Origin: CAZVJA01 sp964626885
GTDB lineage: Bacteria; Planctomycetota; Planctomycetia; Planctomycetales; Planctomycetaceae
Reading direction: 5' to 3'
Assembly (NCBI GenBank): GCA_964626885.1
Contig: CAZVJA010000021.1
Span: 1-41,060 of the forward strand
DNA: 41,060 nucleotides
Shown here: positions 8,430 to 16,882 of the stretch, in pieces
Numbering within the stretch: position 1 is the first letter of the stretch
Layout: each line of letters opens with the position of its first letter
Made by a program: the position numbers and the translations under genes
Notes under the pieces: generated by a model
The model's database searches: none
The model's input: the letters and a program-made list of their open reading frames with translations, nothing else
What the model was told of the DNA's origin: nothing

Positions 8430-10406
8430 TTAGATCACCTGCCTCCACGAGATGATCTTCCAGCGATAACCCGCATACGGCGCGTTGGGGCCGGTGCCGT
8501 TGTAGGGAGTGAACATCGGGGTGGTCCACAGGTACTTGATGCCGGAGGTATTTCTCAGATGGAACGTCGGCCCCATCGGCAGTCCGTAGGTTTTGATCGG
8601 GTCTGACCACGTCGTCCAGTTCGCGGGGTCAGCGAGATAGTCGACGAACGGAATCGGCGGGAGAGACGATGCCGCGCGCGTCGCGTTCAACGTCGTCCAA
8701 TTCGTGTTGATCGTATCCCAGTTGGTTGCAGTCGGCGTCTGCCACGCCAGGGGACGTTTGATAAGAATCTTGTCTCCGGCAATCGGTCCCTGCACTTCGG
8801 CGAACCGCTTTCGCGTGCGGCGAATGCGGAAGTTCGTCGACGCACTGTGCGTCACCTCTCCGACAACCTTCAATTGCTTCAACGTCGTATCAACCCCGAT
8901 GATCTCGTGCCAGCCTCCGGTCACGCCGTTCTCCAACCAAATGGAGTAATAGCCGGTCGAGTTAATACCACTGAGATTCGGCGACCCGTTAAGCTGCACC
9001 ATGCTGAATGGTTGCTCGATGGGCCAACTCGTCGCGGTCCCCGAGATATCGGCATCGGTGACGGCGGCGTACTCGAAGTCTCCGCCCGCCCCCTGGAACC
9101 AGTTCTGGCAGACCACGGCCCCGGTAATGCTCACCGTCGTGTCGCGCTGAATGACGACGTGCTTCGACACAATCACCGGCAATCGGGGCCATTTGTCGCC
9201 GTTCCAGGTGATCGTATCACCTTCGGTATCGCGCCAGTTCGGGGCGGCAAAGTGAATCCAGTATCCGTTGATATTGACGCTGCCGGTGCAGACCAGCGTG
9301 CCATAGATGTTCGTGCCGGTGAGCACGTTCATGTCGCCGGCGTGGTAGAAAATCCCCAGCGGATTATCTGACGTAGGCTTGTAGGTTGTGGCGCTGAGGT
9401 TTGCGCCCACGGTAACGGCGTTGTATGTGAAGCCCCCTTGAAAGACCTGATAGGTGAGCCGCCCGGCGTAATCGATGGAGGGCCAGGTCGGCACGGTGCC
9501 ATTCTGGTTCCAGGTCACGCCCAGCTTTGCCAGATCGGCCTGAATGGCTGCTGAGGGGGCAGCGCGGAACGTCAACTGTCCATTAAAGGGGTGCGGATGG
9601 ATGATCGACGCTCCCCCTGAGGTCGTTCCATACACCTGGCCGATCGAGGTGAGCATCGTGTTGCGGATCGTCGAACTCCACAGGACGTCCCCGTAGATCC
9701 TGGGATTGTCGTACAGCCAAACCGTGCCATCGATGCGGTCTTCCGGCTCGATCTGCAACGGTTCGGACGTTGTCTTCACGTAGGCGGCGTAGGTCTGAAT
9801 CGTGTCGTAGCTTCCCGGATTCGCCGTGACGTCGGTCGCCGACGCCGAGTCTCCCGCGCCGATCGTTCGTCCACTGACGCGGGGCAACAAGCGGGTGATC
9901 ACTTCCACCTGCTTCGAAACCTGCTCGTTGACATCTTCCGCGGAAATCCATTGGCCGGTCGATCGAATTGCGACGTACAGGGGGGCATCATCGGGAATCG
10001 TCGAGGTCACATCCTGAATCGGCAAGAACTCGACTTCGAACGACGAAGTTCCTTCGCTATCGGAGAGAACGGTTCGCGAAAGGGGAACCGTCACGCCGGC
10101 CCATGTCGTGGAATGCATTGCCTCGAGCGCCACCGAGGCGCCGGTTTGCGCCGCCTGCAGGGCGAGATCCCTGCGCAAGGCATTGTGCCGGATGCGCAGG
10201 CATGATGTCTCCGTACGCACGAATGAAAGCGTAATGATCAAGCTCGCGCTGACCGCCACCATCACCAGCAATAACGAAATACCGCGCCGATTTCCTCCCT
10301 TGCGAGGGCGCAATGACCACACCCGTCGGGGAGACTCCGACGTGCGGTGCATTTCGTCGTGATGTTCGGCCGCGCGCATGGCCGCGGTTTTACGGAATGT
10401 AATCAT
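8430..10406 (-). CDS. Large PilX/GspK-like minor prepilin without Glu5
   Basis: About 658 residues with the start taken at 10406. An alternative ATG at 10379 would avoid overlap with the upstream gene. A basic leader reaches GGNRRG (residue 42). It is followed by ISLLLVMVAVSASLIITLSFVR, a prepilin-like helix that lacks the usual Glu at +5 (Leu instead). Absence of Glu5 is typical of the tip subunits GspK and PilX. After the helix comes LRIRHNALRRDLALQAAQTGASVALEAMHST, the residue pattern of PilX-type N-terminal helices. A large, Thr/Trp/Asn-rich beta-type domain of ~500 residues then fills the rest, far bigger than PilX (~195) or GspK (~330). It could be a fibre-tip adhesin or cargo-binding subunit; that is inference from position and composition. 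It follows PilW-like and PilV-like genes, the normal minor-pilin order. Confidence 0.75.
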   Translation of the reverse strand: MITFRKTAAMRAAEHHDEMHRTSESPRRVWSLRPRKGGNRRGISLLLVMVAVSASLIITLSFVRTETSCLRIRHNALRRDLALQAAQTGASVALEAMHSTTWAGVTVPLSRTVLSDSEGTSSFEVEFLPIQDVTSTIPDDAPLYVAIRSTGQWISAEDVNEQVSKQVEVITRLLPRVSGRTIGAGDSASATDVTANPGSYDTIQTYAAYVKTTSEPLQIEPEDRIDGTVWLYDNPRIYGDVLWSSTIRNTMLTSIGQVYGTTSGGASIIHPHPFNGQLTFRAAPSAAIQADLAKLGVTWNQNGTVPTWPSIDYAGRLTYQVFQGGFTYNAVTVGANLSATTYKPTSDNPLGIFYHAGDMNVLTGTNIYGTLVCTGSVNINGYWIHFAAPNWRDTEGDTITWNGDKWPRLPVIVSKHVVIQRDTTVSITGAVVCQNWFQGAGGDFEYAAVTDADISGTATSWPIEQPFSMVQLNGSPNLSGINSTGYYSIWLENGVTGGWHEIIGVDTTLKQLKVVGEVTHSASTNFRIRRTRKRFAEVQGPIAGDKILIKRPLAWQTPTATNWDTINTNWTTLNATRAASSLPPIPFVDYLADPANWTTWSDPIKTYGLPMGPTFHLRNTSGIKYLWTTPMFTPYNGTGPNAPYAGYRWKIISWRQVI

Positions 10407-11283
10407 AGCGGTAGCTCGCAGAGCCGAAGAACGGAAGCGCCGTGGGGGACGTGTCGCTCCCCGGCTCCTGATACGAACGTGTTTCAATCTGCAATTCTGT
10501 CCGCACGGTCACCTGCCGGCAGCCAGATTCCGACGTCACGATTCCCTGCGGCCAAAGAAGTGCGTTCCAGCCGGCGGTTCCCGGAGTGTTCGCGGCAATG
10601 GCGGCATCGGTCGGCGACCAAATCGCCTCGAACCAGGCTCCGCCGGTCGCCGTGCCGGAGAGGTCGGCCAATCGCAGCTTCTTACAAAGCGGAACTTTCT
10701 CGGTCCCGCCGCCGGAAACCAGCGACAGAATCGTGGCTGAGAACCCTCCGGAGCGAAAATCGATCGTGCTCGAATTCCCCGGGACCATCAGTTCGGTCAA
10801 GACGCTGGGGTCGCCCGGATCGGGGAGAAAGATGACCAGCTCGTTGATTTTCGGAAGCTGAGTCAGCAGCCCATTCGCCGCCATGCCGCCGCTGCGTCCT
10901 CCGCTCCAGACGACAAGCACGTCGGGAACGTTGGTACCGCCGGCGGACCGATTGACGACCGCGATGCCCGGCGTCACCGGTTGCCCCGAGGTTTGGTAAA
11001 CGCCCGCATTCGCGACCATGTAACGGATGCGCTCCATTGCCGCGGCACCTTGCAGCGTTGCTTCTTCTACTCCCTCAACATGCTCGCGCGCGGCTCCCAC
11101 CGCCGACATCAGCCCGCCGAGTACGACAGTTAAGAGCGACACGATGAGCAGCGCCATGATGAGTTCCGGCAGCGTCATGCCGCGCCTTCCCCGGTCCGCG
11201 CGCGCGAAAACAGGCCGTAACGCCGGCCGGAATTCCGCGACGGAAAGTTGCCTTCTTATACAGTCAGGGGGCAATCGGAACAT
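10390..11283 (-). CDS. PilW/GspJ-like prepilin
   Basis: A 297-residue prepilin-class protein. A long basic leader of 35 residues ends RGRRG, then MTLPELIMALLIVSLLTVVLGGL with Glu at +5 (residue 40). The helix continues VGAAREHVEGVEEATLQGAAAMERIRYMV, as in PilW and GspJ. The C-terminal part is a beta-rich globular domain that closes SASYRYDYIP. The ATG lies inside the end of the upstream PilV-like gene (20-nt overlap), so the start is fixed by coupling. Probable minor pilin of the initiation complex. Confidence 0.85.
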   Translation of the reverse strand: MFRLPPDCIRRQLSVAEFRPALRPVFARADRGRRGMTLPELIMALLIVSLLTVVLGGLMSAVGAAREHVEGVEEATLQGAAAMERIRYMVANAGVYQTSGQPVTPGIAVVNRSAGGTNVPDVLVVWSGGRSGGMAANGLLTQLPKINELVIFLPDPGDPSVLTELMVPGNSSTIDFRSGGFSATILSLVSGGGTEKVPLCKKLRLADLSGTATGGAWFEAIWSPTDAAIAANTPGTAGWNALLWPQGIVTSESGCRQVTVRTELQIETRSYQEPGSDTSPTALPFFGSASYRYDYIP

Positions 11284-11845
11284 AACTGAAAACTCGAGTG
11301 ATCTCCGCTAAAGTTTTGGTATTCGATTGGCCATCGGTGTATTTCACACGAACCGTGACTCGCCGATGATTCGTATGTGTGAGAACAACATTCCAGCCGG
11401 TGCCGGCATCGGGCTGGATGCGCTCGACGACGACTTCCCGCGTGAAACGGTTGATGTAGCCCGCATCGGGAAGGAGCGCCGCTGCGCGGTTTTGAATTGT
11501 TCCGCCGACAGTGGCTCCTTCGGTTCCCAACGGCATTCCGGTGCGATTGACCGGCGGCGAGGAAGACCAGGCGGCGTAATCATCGATGTCGTCGAAGTTC
11601 GTGCGGGCCGTCCCCCCTGGCGTGGAGTTGGATGATGCCGGAAATCGGACCGAGGCGATTTCATCCATCAACTGTTCCGCCATTCCTCTGGCAGTCGCCG
11701 ATAACGCCGCTTCACTGCTCGATCGGATGGCGGTCCCAAGCGAAGACAAGAGCGCAGCACCGGCCACGGTGGCCACGCTGACGGCCACGACCGATTCGAA
11801 CATCGAAAATCCCGCGCGCGGCGGGTGTCGTCGCTTTTCGCTCAT
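11264..11845 (-). CDS. PilV/GspI-like prepilin, first gene of the pilus operon
   Basis: A 193-residue prepilin-class protein with a short leader ending PRAG (residue 12) and mature start FSMFESVVAVSVATVAGAALL, Glu at +5 (residue 17). FSMFESVVA is close to the GspI/PilV pattern F-(S/T)-L-(I/L)-E. The ATG has a good Shine-Dalgarno (GGAAGG about 9 nt upstream). This is the first gene of the minus-strand operon that runs to the secretin at 1662. The operon promoter should lie between 11846 and ~11930, downstream of the terminator that closes the preceding unit. Confidence 0.86.
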   Translation of the reverse strand: MSEKRRHPPRAGFSMFESVVAVSVATVAGAALLSSLGTAIRSSSEAALSATARGMAEQLMDEIASVRFPASSNSTPGGTARTNFDDIDDYAAWSSSPPVNRTGMPLGTEGATVGGTIQNRAAALLPDAGYINRFTREVVVERIQPDAGTGWNVVLTHTNHRRVTVRVKYTDGQSNTKTLAEITRVFSYVPIAP

Positions 11846-12271
11846 GGGGAGTCCTTCCCATCAAGGTGGCTGCGGTGTGATCAGCACCGGCCTTGTCCTG
11901 CGAGGGGGCGATTGTCCCAAAACAGATCGGGACAAAGAAAAAGGCGCGGCAAGGTCCCCTCAAAGCTCCCAGCTTTCCTTGCCGCGCCGTATCGTCGCCG
12001 CCTCGTATTCGCGAGACCGCGAGACTCGCATAAAAGATGCGATGATGACTTCGCGTTCACCAAAACATAGGTCAGAGGACCATGTTGTCAAACGGAAGCA
12101 TTCAGCTCGGTGGAAAGGGTCAACAAGAGGGGGCCGCGCGCGTTGACGAAATCAGTCGTGCCGAAGGCAACGCCGAATAAGTGGACGAACCGGCACAACC
12201 GGACCGGTTGGCAGAACGGCATTGAAGCGACGGGAATTCGGAGCGGCAGGTGTCACACCCTCGCCAATAGG
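11846..12271. other. Intergenic region between coiled-coil gene and pilus operon
   Basis: 426 bases without a convincing gene on either strand. Short frames that cross it have no ribosome-binding site or family pattern. It holds the nested-hairpin terminator listed separately and, next to 11846, the Shine-Dalgarno of the PilV-like gene. I see no RNA gene and no clear -35/-10 pair in the ~85 nt between the terminator and the pilus operon, although a promoter is expected there. Confidence 0.6.
11933..11988 (-). terminator. Strong intrinsic terminator, nested hairpin plus T-tract
   Basis: A perfect 12-bp inverted repeat (GGCGCGGCAAGG at 11943-11954 with CCTTGCCGCGCC at 11977-11988) encloses a second perfect stem (AAAGCT 11962-11967 with AGCTTT 11971-11976, 3-nt loop). 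Read on the minus strand the stem is followed at once by TTTTTCTTTG. This is a textbook Rho-independent terminator for transcription leaving the coiled-coil gene (stop at 12272). It insulates the pilus operon that starts at 11845. Confidence 0.88.
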
Positions 12272-14320
12272 TTATTTCCCCTGCTCGGCATCCCTTTCCG
12301 CTCCCGGATCAGTCCGTTCCGCAAGCTGTGCGAGCAGACCGCGGATGATCTGTTCCGCTTCCGCCCGTTCCTGGACCCAGCGATCGCGCAACGTTCGCCA
12401 AGCGGTTTCGCGCGTTTCCAGATCGTTGGCATCGCGCCGCAACTGGTCTTCCCAGGCACGCAGTTCGTCATCCCGTGTGCGAGCCCATTCGGTGAACTTC
12501 TGCCGCTCCTCGCTGAAAGCCTCTTGCTCTCCGCCGAGAGCGGATCGAAGCTCAGCCAACTCATGCTGCTGGCGTTCGATCGCGGCGCGTGCCTGCTCGT
12601 AATGCGCCTCAAGCGAAGCACGGGCTTCATCGACCCGCGCGCGGGCCGCTTCGATGTCGGACCGTTGCGCCAGACGCGCCCAGGTTTCTTCGACCGCCAG
12701 ACGCATTTCCAGCGTATTGCGGTGTGTTTGCTCGAGTTCCGCGCGCAAATCGTCAAGCCGCAAGCGACGACTGTCGAGATTCTCGGAATTCAGGGCAAGC
12801 AAATCCTGTTGGCGGCGGATTTCGTTTCGCTGAATCTCCCGCTCTTCCTCCCATGCCTCGCGATCGCGGCGCAGACGGTCACGGTCTGCTTCGACTTCCC
12901 GTTCGGCAGCGCGCCGCGATTCCGCTAACAATTCCTGCTCGCGGGCAATCGACATCTCCCGCTCATCGAGCACCGCGCGGAACTGTTCTAGTTGGGCTGA
13001 TCGCAATTGAAACAACAGCGCATCGTGTTCCAATTGATTCCGTGCCAATTGATCCGCGCGACGCGACTCGTGCAGGTCGGCTTCAAGTTCCTCGCGGGCC
13101 TTCTGCAAATGTTCCTGCTGGAAATGTAGGCGTTTTTCCAACAGATGCTGTTCTTTCGCCAGCCGGGCGCGTTCCGCTTCGACCTCCGCTTGCAAAACAC
13201 GCTGCGCGGTTTCGAATTCGTGTCTCTGGCGGTCCAGCAACGCGGATCGCTCTTCGAGCCCCTTCGCGAGATTCGCTTCCTGTTCGTGACGTTCTTGTTC
13301 GAGCGTTTGTCGTTCGCGCTCCACCTCGCGCAGTTTCTCCTGCTTGATCTGCTCGAGTTCTTCGAGTTGCTTGGCACGAAAAGCGGTCAGCTCGTCCTCC
13401 GCCCGCTGAATGGCCGTATCGACAAACTCGCGGTCGCGGCGAAGATCGGCCATCTCGGCGGCGCGTGTCGCCAGCCATTCCTTGCGTTCGCGCTCGAATT
13501 CTCTTCGCTGAGCGTCGAGTTCCGCGGAAAGCTCCTTGCGAAGTTCTTCTCGGCGGCGCGCGTATTCGTCCTGAAGCTGCCGGCGTTCCTCATCCAGCTC
13601 TTCACGGGCCGATTTTAGATTTCCGTCGTGCTCAGTTCGTCGACGCTCAATTTCCTCGGTGAGTTGCTTGCGTTCCGTTTCCAGAACCTTCTGTGTCTGG
13701 CGGAGGGCCTCGCGTTCGATATCGAGGTCGCGGCCCGCGGTTTCGCGCCACGTCCCCCGTTCGGCATCCAGTTGATCCTGCAGGCCGAGCAACTCCCGTT
13801 CCTGCTCTTCCAGCTCGCGGACCAGCGCTTCGCAGGATGTCAGTTTTTCGTTAAATTCCGCCTCGCGAACTTTCAATGCCTCGGCGCGTTCGTGCATCTC
13901 TTCTTCGAATTGATGCACCCATAGTCGCACCCGCCGGCGTTCCTGGTCGAGCAGTGACAATTGCTCATTGAGCGCCTTTTCGCGGCGGTCAAGTTCGGCT
14001 GATTGAGTGCGTAGATGCTCGGCAATCTGGCTGGCCTGCAGCAGCAGTTCATCGTCGGTGTGATTATGGCGCGGCGGCGAGGCAGACGAGACATCGGCCG
14101 CGTGTTTGTCGGTGATATCAAAGTCGTTCGCGTGCGGCGCATCAATCCGCCGCTCCGAGGTTCCCGCAGCCGCTCCCGCTGGAATTTCGCTCCAGGGGAA
14201 AGGAATGTGCGGGCGGTTCTCGACTGGCTGCCCCCCGACTTTCGACAGAAACGGAGACGACGGGGCCGGCGCTCCCGAAGGTCGCGAGGATTTGCGTTCC
14301 GGTTGAACCTGATCGCTCAT
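12272..14320 (-). CDS. Long coiled-coil protein of unknown function
   Basis: 682 residues. Residues 1-~90 are Pro/Ser-rich and disordered. From ~90 to ~660 the sequence is almost unbroken Glu/Arg/Leu/Gln heptads (for example LVRELEEQERELLGLQDQL), a single very long coiled coil of perhaps 80 nm. I see no transmembrane segment, signal peptide, ATPase motif or globular domain. Database hits to myosin/SMC/chromosome-segregation proteins would be composition artefacts. It lies 88 nt downstream of trxA on the same strand and ends before a strong terminator, so the two are probably cotranscribed. A structural or scaffolding role is plausible but unproven. Confidence 0.8.
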   Translation of the reverse strand: MSDQVQPERKSSRPSGAPAPSSPFLSKVGGQPVENRPHIPFPWSEIPAGAAAGTSERRIDAPHANDFDITDKHAADVSSASPPRHNHTDDELLLQASQIAEHLRTQSAELDRREKALNEQLSLLDQERRRVRLWVHQFEEEMHERAEALKVREAEFNEKLTSCEALVRELEEQERELLGLQDQLDAERGTWRETAGRDLDIEREALRQTQKVLETERKQLTEEIERRRTEHDGNLKSAREELDEERRQLQDEYARRREELRKELSAELDAQRREFERERKEWLATRAAEMADLRRDREFVDTAIQRAEDELTAFRAKQLEELEQIKQEKLREVERERQTLEQERHEQEANLAKGLEERSALLDRQRHEFETAQRVLQAEVEAERARLAKEQHLLEKRLHFQQEHLQKAREELEADLHESRRADQLARNQLEHDALLFQLRSAQLEQFRAVLDEREMSIAREQELLAESRRAAEREVEADRDRLRRDREAWEEEREIQRNEIRRQQDLLALNSENLDSRRLRLDDLRAELEQTHRNTLEMRLAVEETWARLAQRSDIEAARARVDEARASLEAHYEQARAAIERQQHELAELRSALGGEQEAFSEERQKFTEWARTRDDELRAWEDQLRRDANDLETRETAWRTLRDRWVQERAEAEQIIRGLLAQLAERTDPGAERDAEQGK

Positions 14321-14408
14321 TCCGGGAATCCTTTCCCTGGTCGAGCTATGAAGTGAAGAGTTCGGAGCAAAACCCGCGAACTCACGCCGCTACTTGGCCG
14401 TCCGTAGT

Positions 14409-14735
14409 TTAGAGATGCGAATCTAAAGCCGACGAGAACCGATCCTTGGGTGTAACACCCACGAATTTCTCGACCGCCTGTCCTCCCTTGAACAGCATGA
14501 CCGTGGGGATGGCGCTGATCTGGTAATTTGTGGCAATCCCGGGGTTCTCGTCCGTGTTGACCTTGCCGATCCGTGCTTTGCCGGCATAATCGCTGGCCAG
14601 CTGATCGATCGTGGGAGCTAACATCTTGCACGGGCCGCACCACGGCGCCCAGAAATCGACGAGCACCGGAACGTCGCTGTCGAGGACTTCACTCTGGAAA
14701 TTGCCGTCGGTGAATTCAAATACCCCCTGACCCAT
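14409..14735 (-). CDS. trxA: Thioredoxin
   Basis: A 108-residue thioredoxin with all key features: FTDGNFQSEVL at the N-terminus, active site WCGPC at residues 32-36, buried Asp in LVDFWA, the cis-Pro loop AIPTVMLFKGG and the Gly-rich end. It is a cytoplasmic dithiol-disulfide reductant served by thioredoxin reductase (not in this window). A clear Shine-Dalgarno (GGAAGG) precedes the ATG. Transcription should start from the consensus promoter at 14857-14884, which leaves a leader of ~115 nt. Confidence 0.97.
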   Translation of the reverse strand: MGQGVFEFTDGNFQSEVLDSDVPVLVDFWAPWCGPCKMLAPTIDQLASDYAGKARIGKVNTDENPGIATNYQISAIPTVMLFKGGQAVEKFVGVTPKDRFSSALDSHL

Positions 14736-14856
14736 GTCTTGCTATCCTTCCTGCCGGAACAGGTCCGGCTATAACTATCGCTGACAATTCGCCGGGAACT
14801 GCACCGGCCCGTGGACCGGTGAATGAGCGTGACACCCCCTGCCCCGATTGCGGCGA

Positions 14857-14884
14857 ATTATAGGTAAAAGCCCTTTCCTGTCAA
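14857..14884 (-). promoter_or_regulatory. Near-perfect sigma70-type promoter upstream of trxA
   Basis: On the minus strand TTGACA (14884-14879) and TATAAT (14862-14857) are separated by 16 nt, both perfect matches to the sigma70 consensus. The predicted transcript starts near 14850 and has a ~115-nt leader. That leader contains a 6-bp GC hairpin (CACCGG/CCGGTG, 14802-14821, 8-nt loop) before the trxA Shine-Dalgarno. Confidence 0.85.
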
Positions 14885-14964
14885 CGCTCGCCTGAGGCGC
14901 CCGCTTGACGTAAAATCGGTTGGGAATTGGACCTTCGGAACGAAGACGCGCCGTCGAGGCTTAC

Positions 14965-15927
14965 ATGCCCTCCGTCTCCCCACTTTTTATTCGTGGTATT
15001 CGTAGAACTGCGACGACGATCGTCCTGGTAAGTGCAGTCCTCGCACCAGCCCCCCCAGCCCAAGCTCAGGATGCCCCCAAGGCACCCGTTCCCCAAACTC
15101 CCGAGCAGACACCCGGCCGTGAAGAAGGTTCGGTTCGTCCGAAGCCCCTTCCGCCCGGCCCCACGAACCTCGACCCAGCCATTCTGGCGAAGGTGCAGCA
15201 AAAGAGTCTCGGAATTCTCGAAGAAGAACGAGACCCCTACTACAAGGTGCTGAGCATCGCCCGCGACAATAACTTCCGGCAGATGGTTGGCCTGGCCCGC
15301 GCGAACGAAGATGAGCGCATCACCGAACTCGCCCGGGAGAACAAGTTGTCAGGCGGGGCATTTCCGATTTTTGTCGACATCTTCCGCAATCCGGAACGCT
15401 GGCATGGCAAGCTGGTAACGTTGCGCGGCCATGCGCGACAGGTCATTTTCTATCCGGCAGGCGAAAACGCATACGGCCTCAAAAACTTGTACGAAGCCTG
15501 GATCTACACGGACGATTCCCAATCGAATCCAGCCGTTGTGATCTGCTCCGAGATTCATCCCGGTATGCCCACGGGAAACGAAATCACCGAGGAAGTGATC
15601 GTGACCGGATATTTCTTCAAGATGTACGGCTACCGCGCGCAGGATACGACCCGCATTGCGCCGATGATTCTCGCGCAAAGCCTCGAATGGATTCCCGCGA
15701 AAAAGCCCGAAAACTCGTGGGCCGCGCCGGTCATCGCCGTCCTCGTATGTATTGTTTTCATCACGGGGATTTGGCTGCTCATCGGCAGTTCCCGGCGAGA
15801 CCGAGCTTTTCGCGACCAACTGCATCGGGAGTTTTCCCCCGGCGGAACACTTGATCAAAACGTGATCAGCGATGAACGCACGGCCGGGCCGAAAAACCAT
15901 GCCGACCAGAATGAGCAAACGTCGTGA
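14965..15927 (+). CDS. Exported, membrane-anchored protein of unknown function
   Basis: I chose the ATG at 14965 (GAGG a few nt upstream). It gives a clean signal peptide: basic IRGIRR, hydrophobic TTIVLVSAVLAP, cleavage site AQA/QD near residue 35. A Pro-rich linker is followed by a soluble domain with WHGKLVTLRGHARQVIFYPAGE, VICSEIHPGMP and VIVTGYFFKMYGYRAQD. This 'cost of washing out and back' layout (GKxVTLRGHAR ... VTGYFFK) resembles a small OB-like beta barrel, but I cannot name the family. One transmembrane helix lies at ~252-274, then a basic cytoplasmic tail. The gene ends close before purN on the same strand. Function unknown. Confidence 0.75.
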   Translation: MPSVSPLFIRGIRRTATTIVLVSAVLAPAPPAQAQDAPKAPVPQTPEQTPGREEGSVRPKPLPPGPTNLDPAILAKVQQKSLGILEEERDPYYKVLSIARDNNFRQMVGLARANEDERITELARENKLSGGAFPIFVDIFRNPERWHGKLVTLRGHARQVIFYPAGENAYGLKNLYEAWIYTDDSQSNPAVVICSEIHPGMPTGNEITEEVIVTGYFFKMYGYRAQDTTRIAPMILAQSLEWIPAKKPENSWAAPVIAVLVCIVFITGIWLLIGSSRRDRAFRDQLHREFSPGGTLDQNVISDERTAGPKNHADQNEQTS

Positions 15928-15998
15928 AGGATCTTGGTTTCCCCCGCGATGACACGCCACGTTTGCAATCCAGGCCGCCACTTCGCAGACTGAGTGCC

Positions 15999-16652
15999 AT
16001 GACAGCCGTTGCCCCGCTCGAAAAACCACTTGGTCGCCCGCTCCGCCTCGGGGTGTTGATCTCCGGCAGCGGCACGACTCTCGCGAACTTCGTGTCGCAG
16101 ATCTCCGCGGGAAAGCTCGACGCCGAGATTCCGCTGGTGATCGCCAGCCGAGCGGGATGCAGCGGCATCGAGAAAGCCAGAAAGTCCGGCCTGCGGGTCG
16201 AGGTGCTGCCGCGAAAACAGTTTGCGAGCGTGGACGAATTCAGCACAAAAGTGTTCGAGTTGCTCCGCGGCGCGAATGTTGACCTCGTTGCGCTCGGAGG
16301 GTTCCTCTCGATGCTGCGGATCCCCGACGACTACCACTTTCGGGTGATGAACATTCACCCGGCGCTCATCCCCTCGTTTTGCGGGGAGGGATTCTACGGG
16401 CACAAGGTGCACGAGGCTGTGATCGAGCGCGGCGCGAAGGTGAGCGGCTGCACGGTGCATTTTGCCGACAACGAGTACGACCACGGCCCGATCATCCTGC
16501 AGCGGACCGTGCCGGTCCTGGATGGCGATACGCCCGATGCGCTCGCAGCCCGCGTGTTCGAGGTCGAGTGCGAGGCGTACCCTGAGGCGATCCGCCTGTT
16601 CGCCGCAGGACGCCTGGTGGTTAAGGGAAGCCGTGTTCTGCTCCGTCCTTGA
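15999..16652 (+). CDS. purN: Phosphoribosylglycinamide formyltransferase
   Basis: A 217-residue GAR transformylase that transfers formyl from 10-formyl-THF to GAR in purine synthesis. It shows LGVLISGSGTTLANF (phosphate-binding loop), the catalytic segment MNIHPALIPSF with conserved Asn and His, and NEYDHGPIILQ with the catalytic Asp. I chose the ATG at 15999. A GTG at 15924 overlaps the previous stop and would add 25 residues not expected in PurN. The overlap still suggests cotranscription with the upstream membrane protein. The loop reads FCGEGFYG instead of the commoner F-x-G-x-x-(A/T) form, as in some non-proteobacterial PurN. Confidence 0.94.
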   Translation: MTAVAPLEKPLGRPLRLGVLISGSGTTLANFVSQISAGKLDAEIPLVIASRAGCSGIEKARKSGLRVEVLPRKQFASVDEFSTKVFELLRGANVDLVALGGFLSMLRIPDDYHFRVMNIHPALIPSFCGEGFYGHKVHEAVIERGAKVSGCTVHFADNEYDHGPIILQRTVPVLDGDTPDALAARVFEVECEAYPEAIRLFAAGRLVVKGSRVLLRP

Positions 16653-16766
16653 GGGATGCCGGCACGAACCCATGGCGTAACCCTTTCTTCTGATTTGCAT
16701 TAGAGCAATTCAATCTTCTTTATCCCCTCGGCACTCTCGCCAGAGTGTACGCCTGGAAATGAAATA

Positions 16767-16821
16767 TTATGCACATAAATATGACTGATAATGATCGATT
16801 TTGACTGATTATATTGATATC
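16767..16821 (+). promoter_or_regulatory. AT-rich control region with tandem direct repeats, candidate DeoR operator
   Basis: In the 230-nt gap before the regulator gene, a sharply AT-rich island interrupts GC-rich DNA. It contains TGACTGAT at 16782 and again at 16802, exactly 20 nt (about two helical turns) apart, each followed by an AT-rich tail. TTATG-CA-CATAA (16767-16778) just upstream is a short inverted repeat. DeoR-family repressors often bind such tandem or palindromic sites and control their own operon. TTGACT at 16801 could serve as a -35 with a weak TCCAAT -10 17 nt later. The operator role is inferred. Confidence 0.5.
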
Positions 16822-16882
16822 CGTCCAATCCGTCGTCATAATAAACGCTTGCAGGAACGGATCTCACAAAGGACTGGCCATT

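Noticed and set aside
10407..10487. 27-residue upstream extension of the large prepilin
   Set aside because: It lies inside the PilW-like gene in another frame and would place the prepilin leader implausibly far from the membrane helix.
13145..13618. 157-codon hydrophobic-looking plus-strand frame
   Set aside because: Reverse-complement reading of the Glu/Arg-rich coiled coil, which always gives Leu/Phe-rich shadows.
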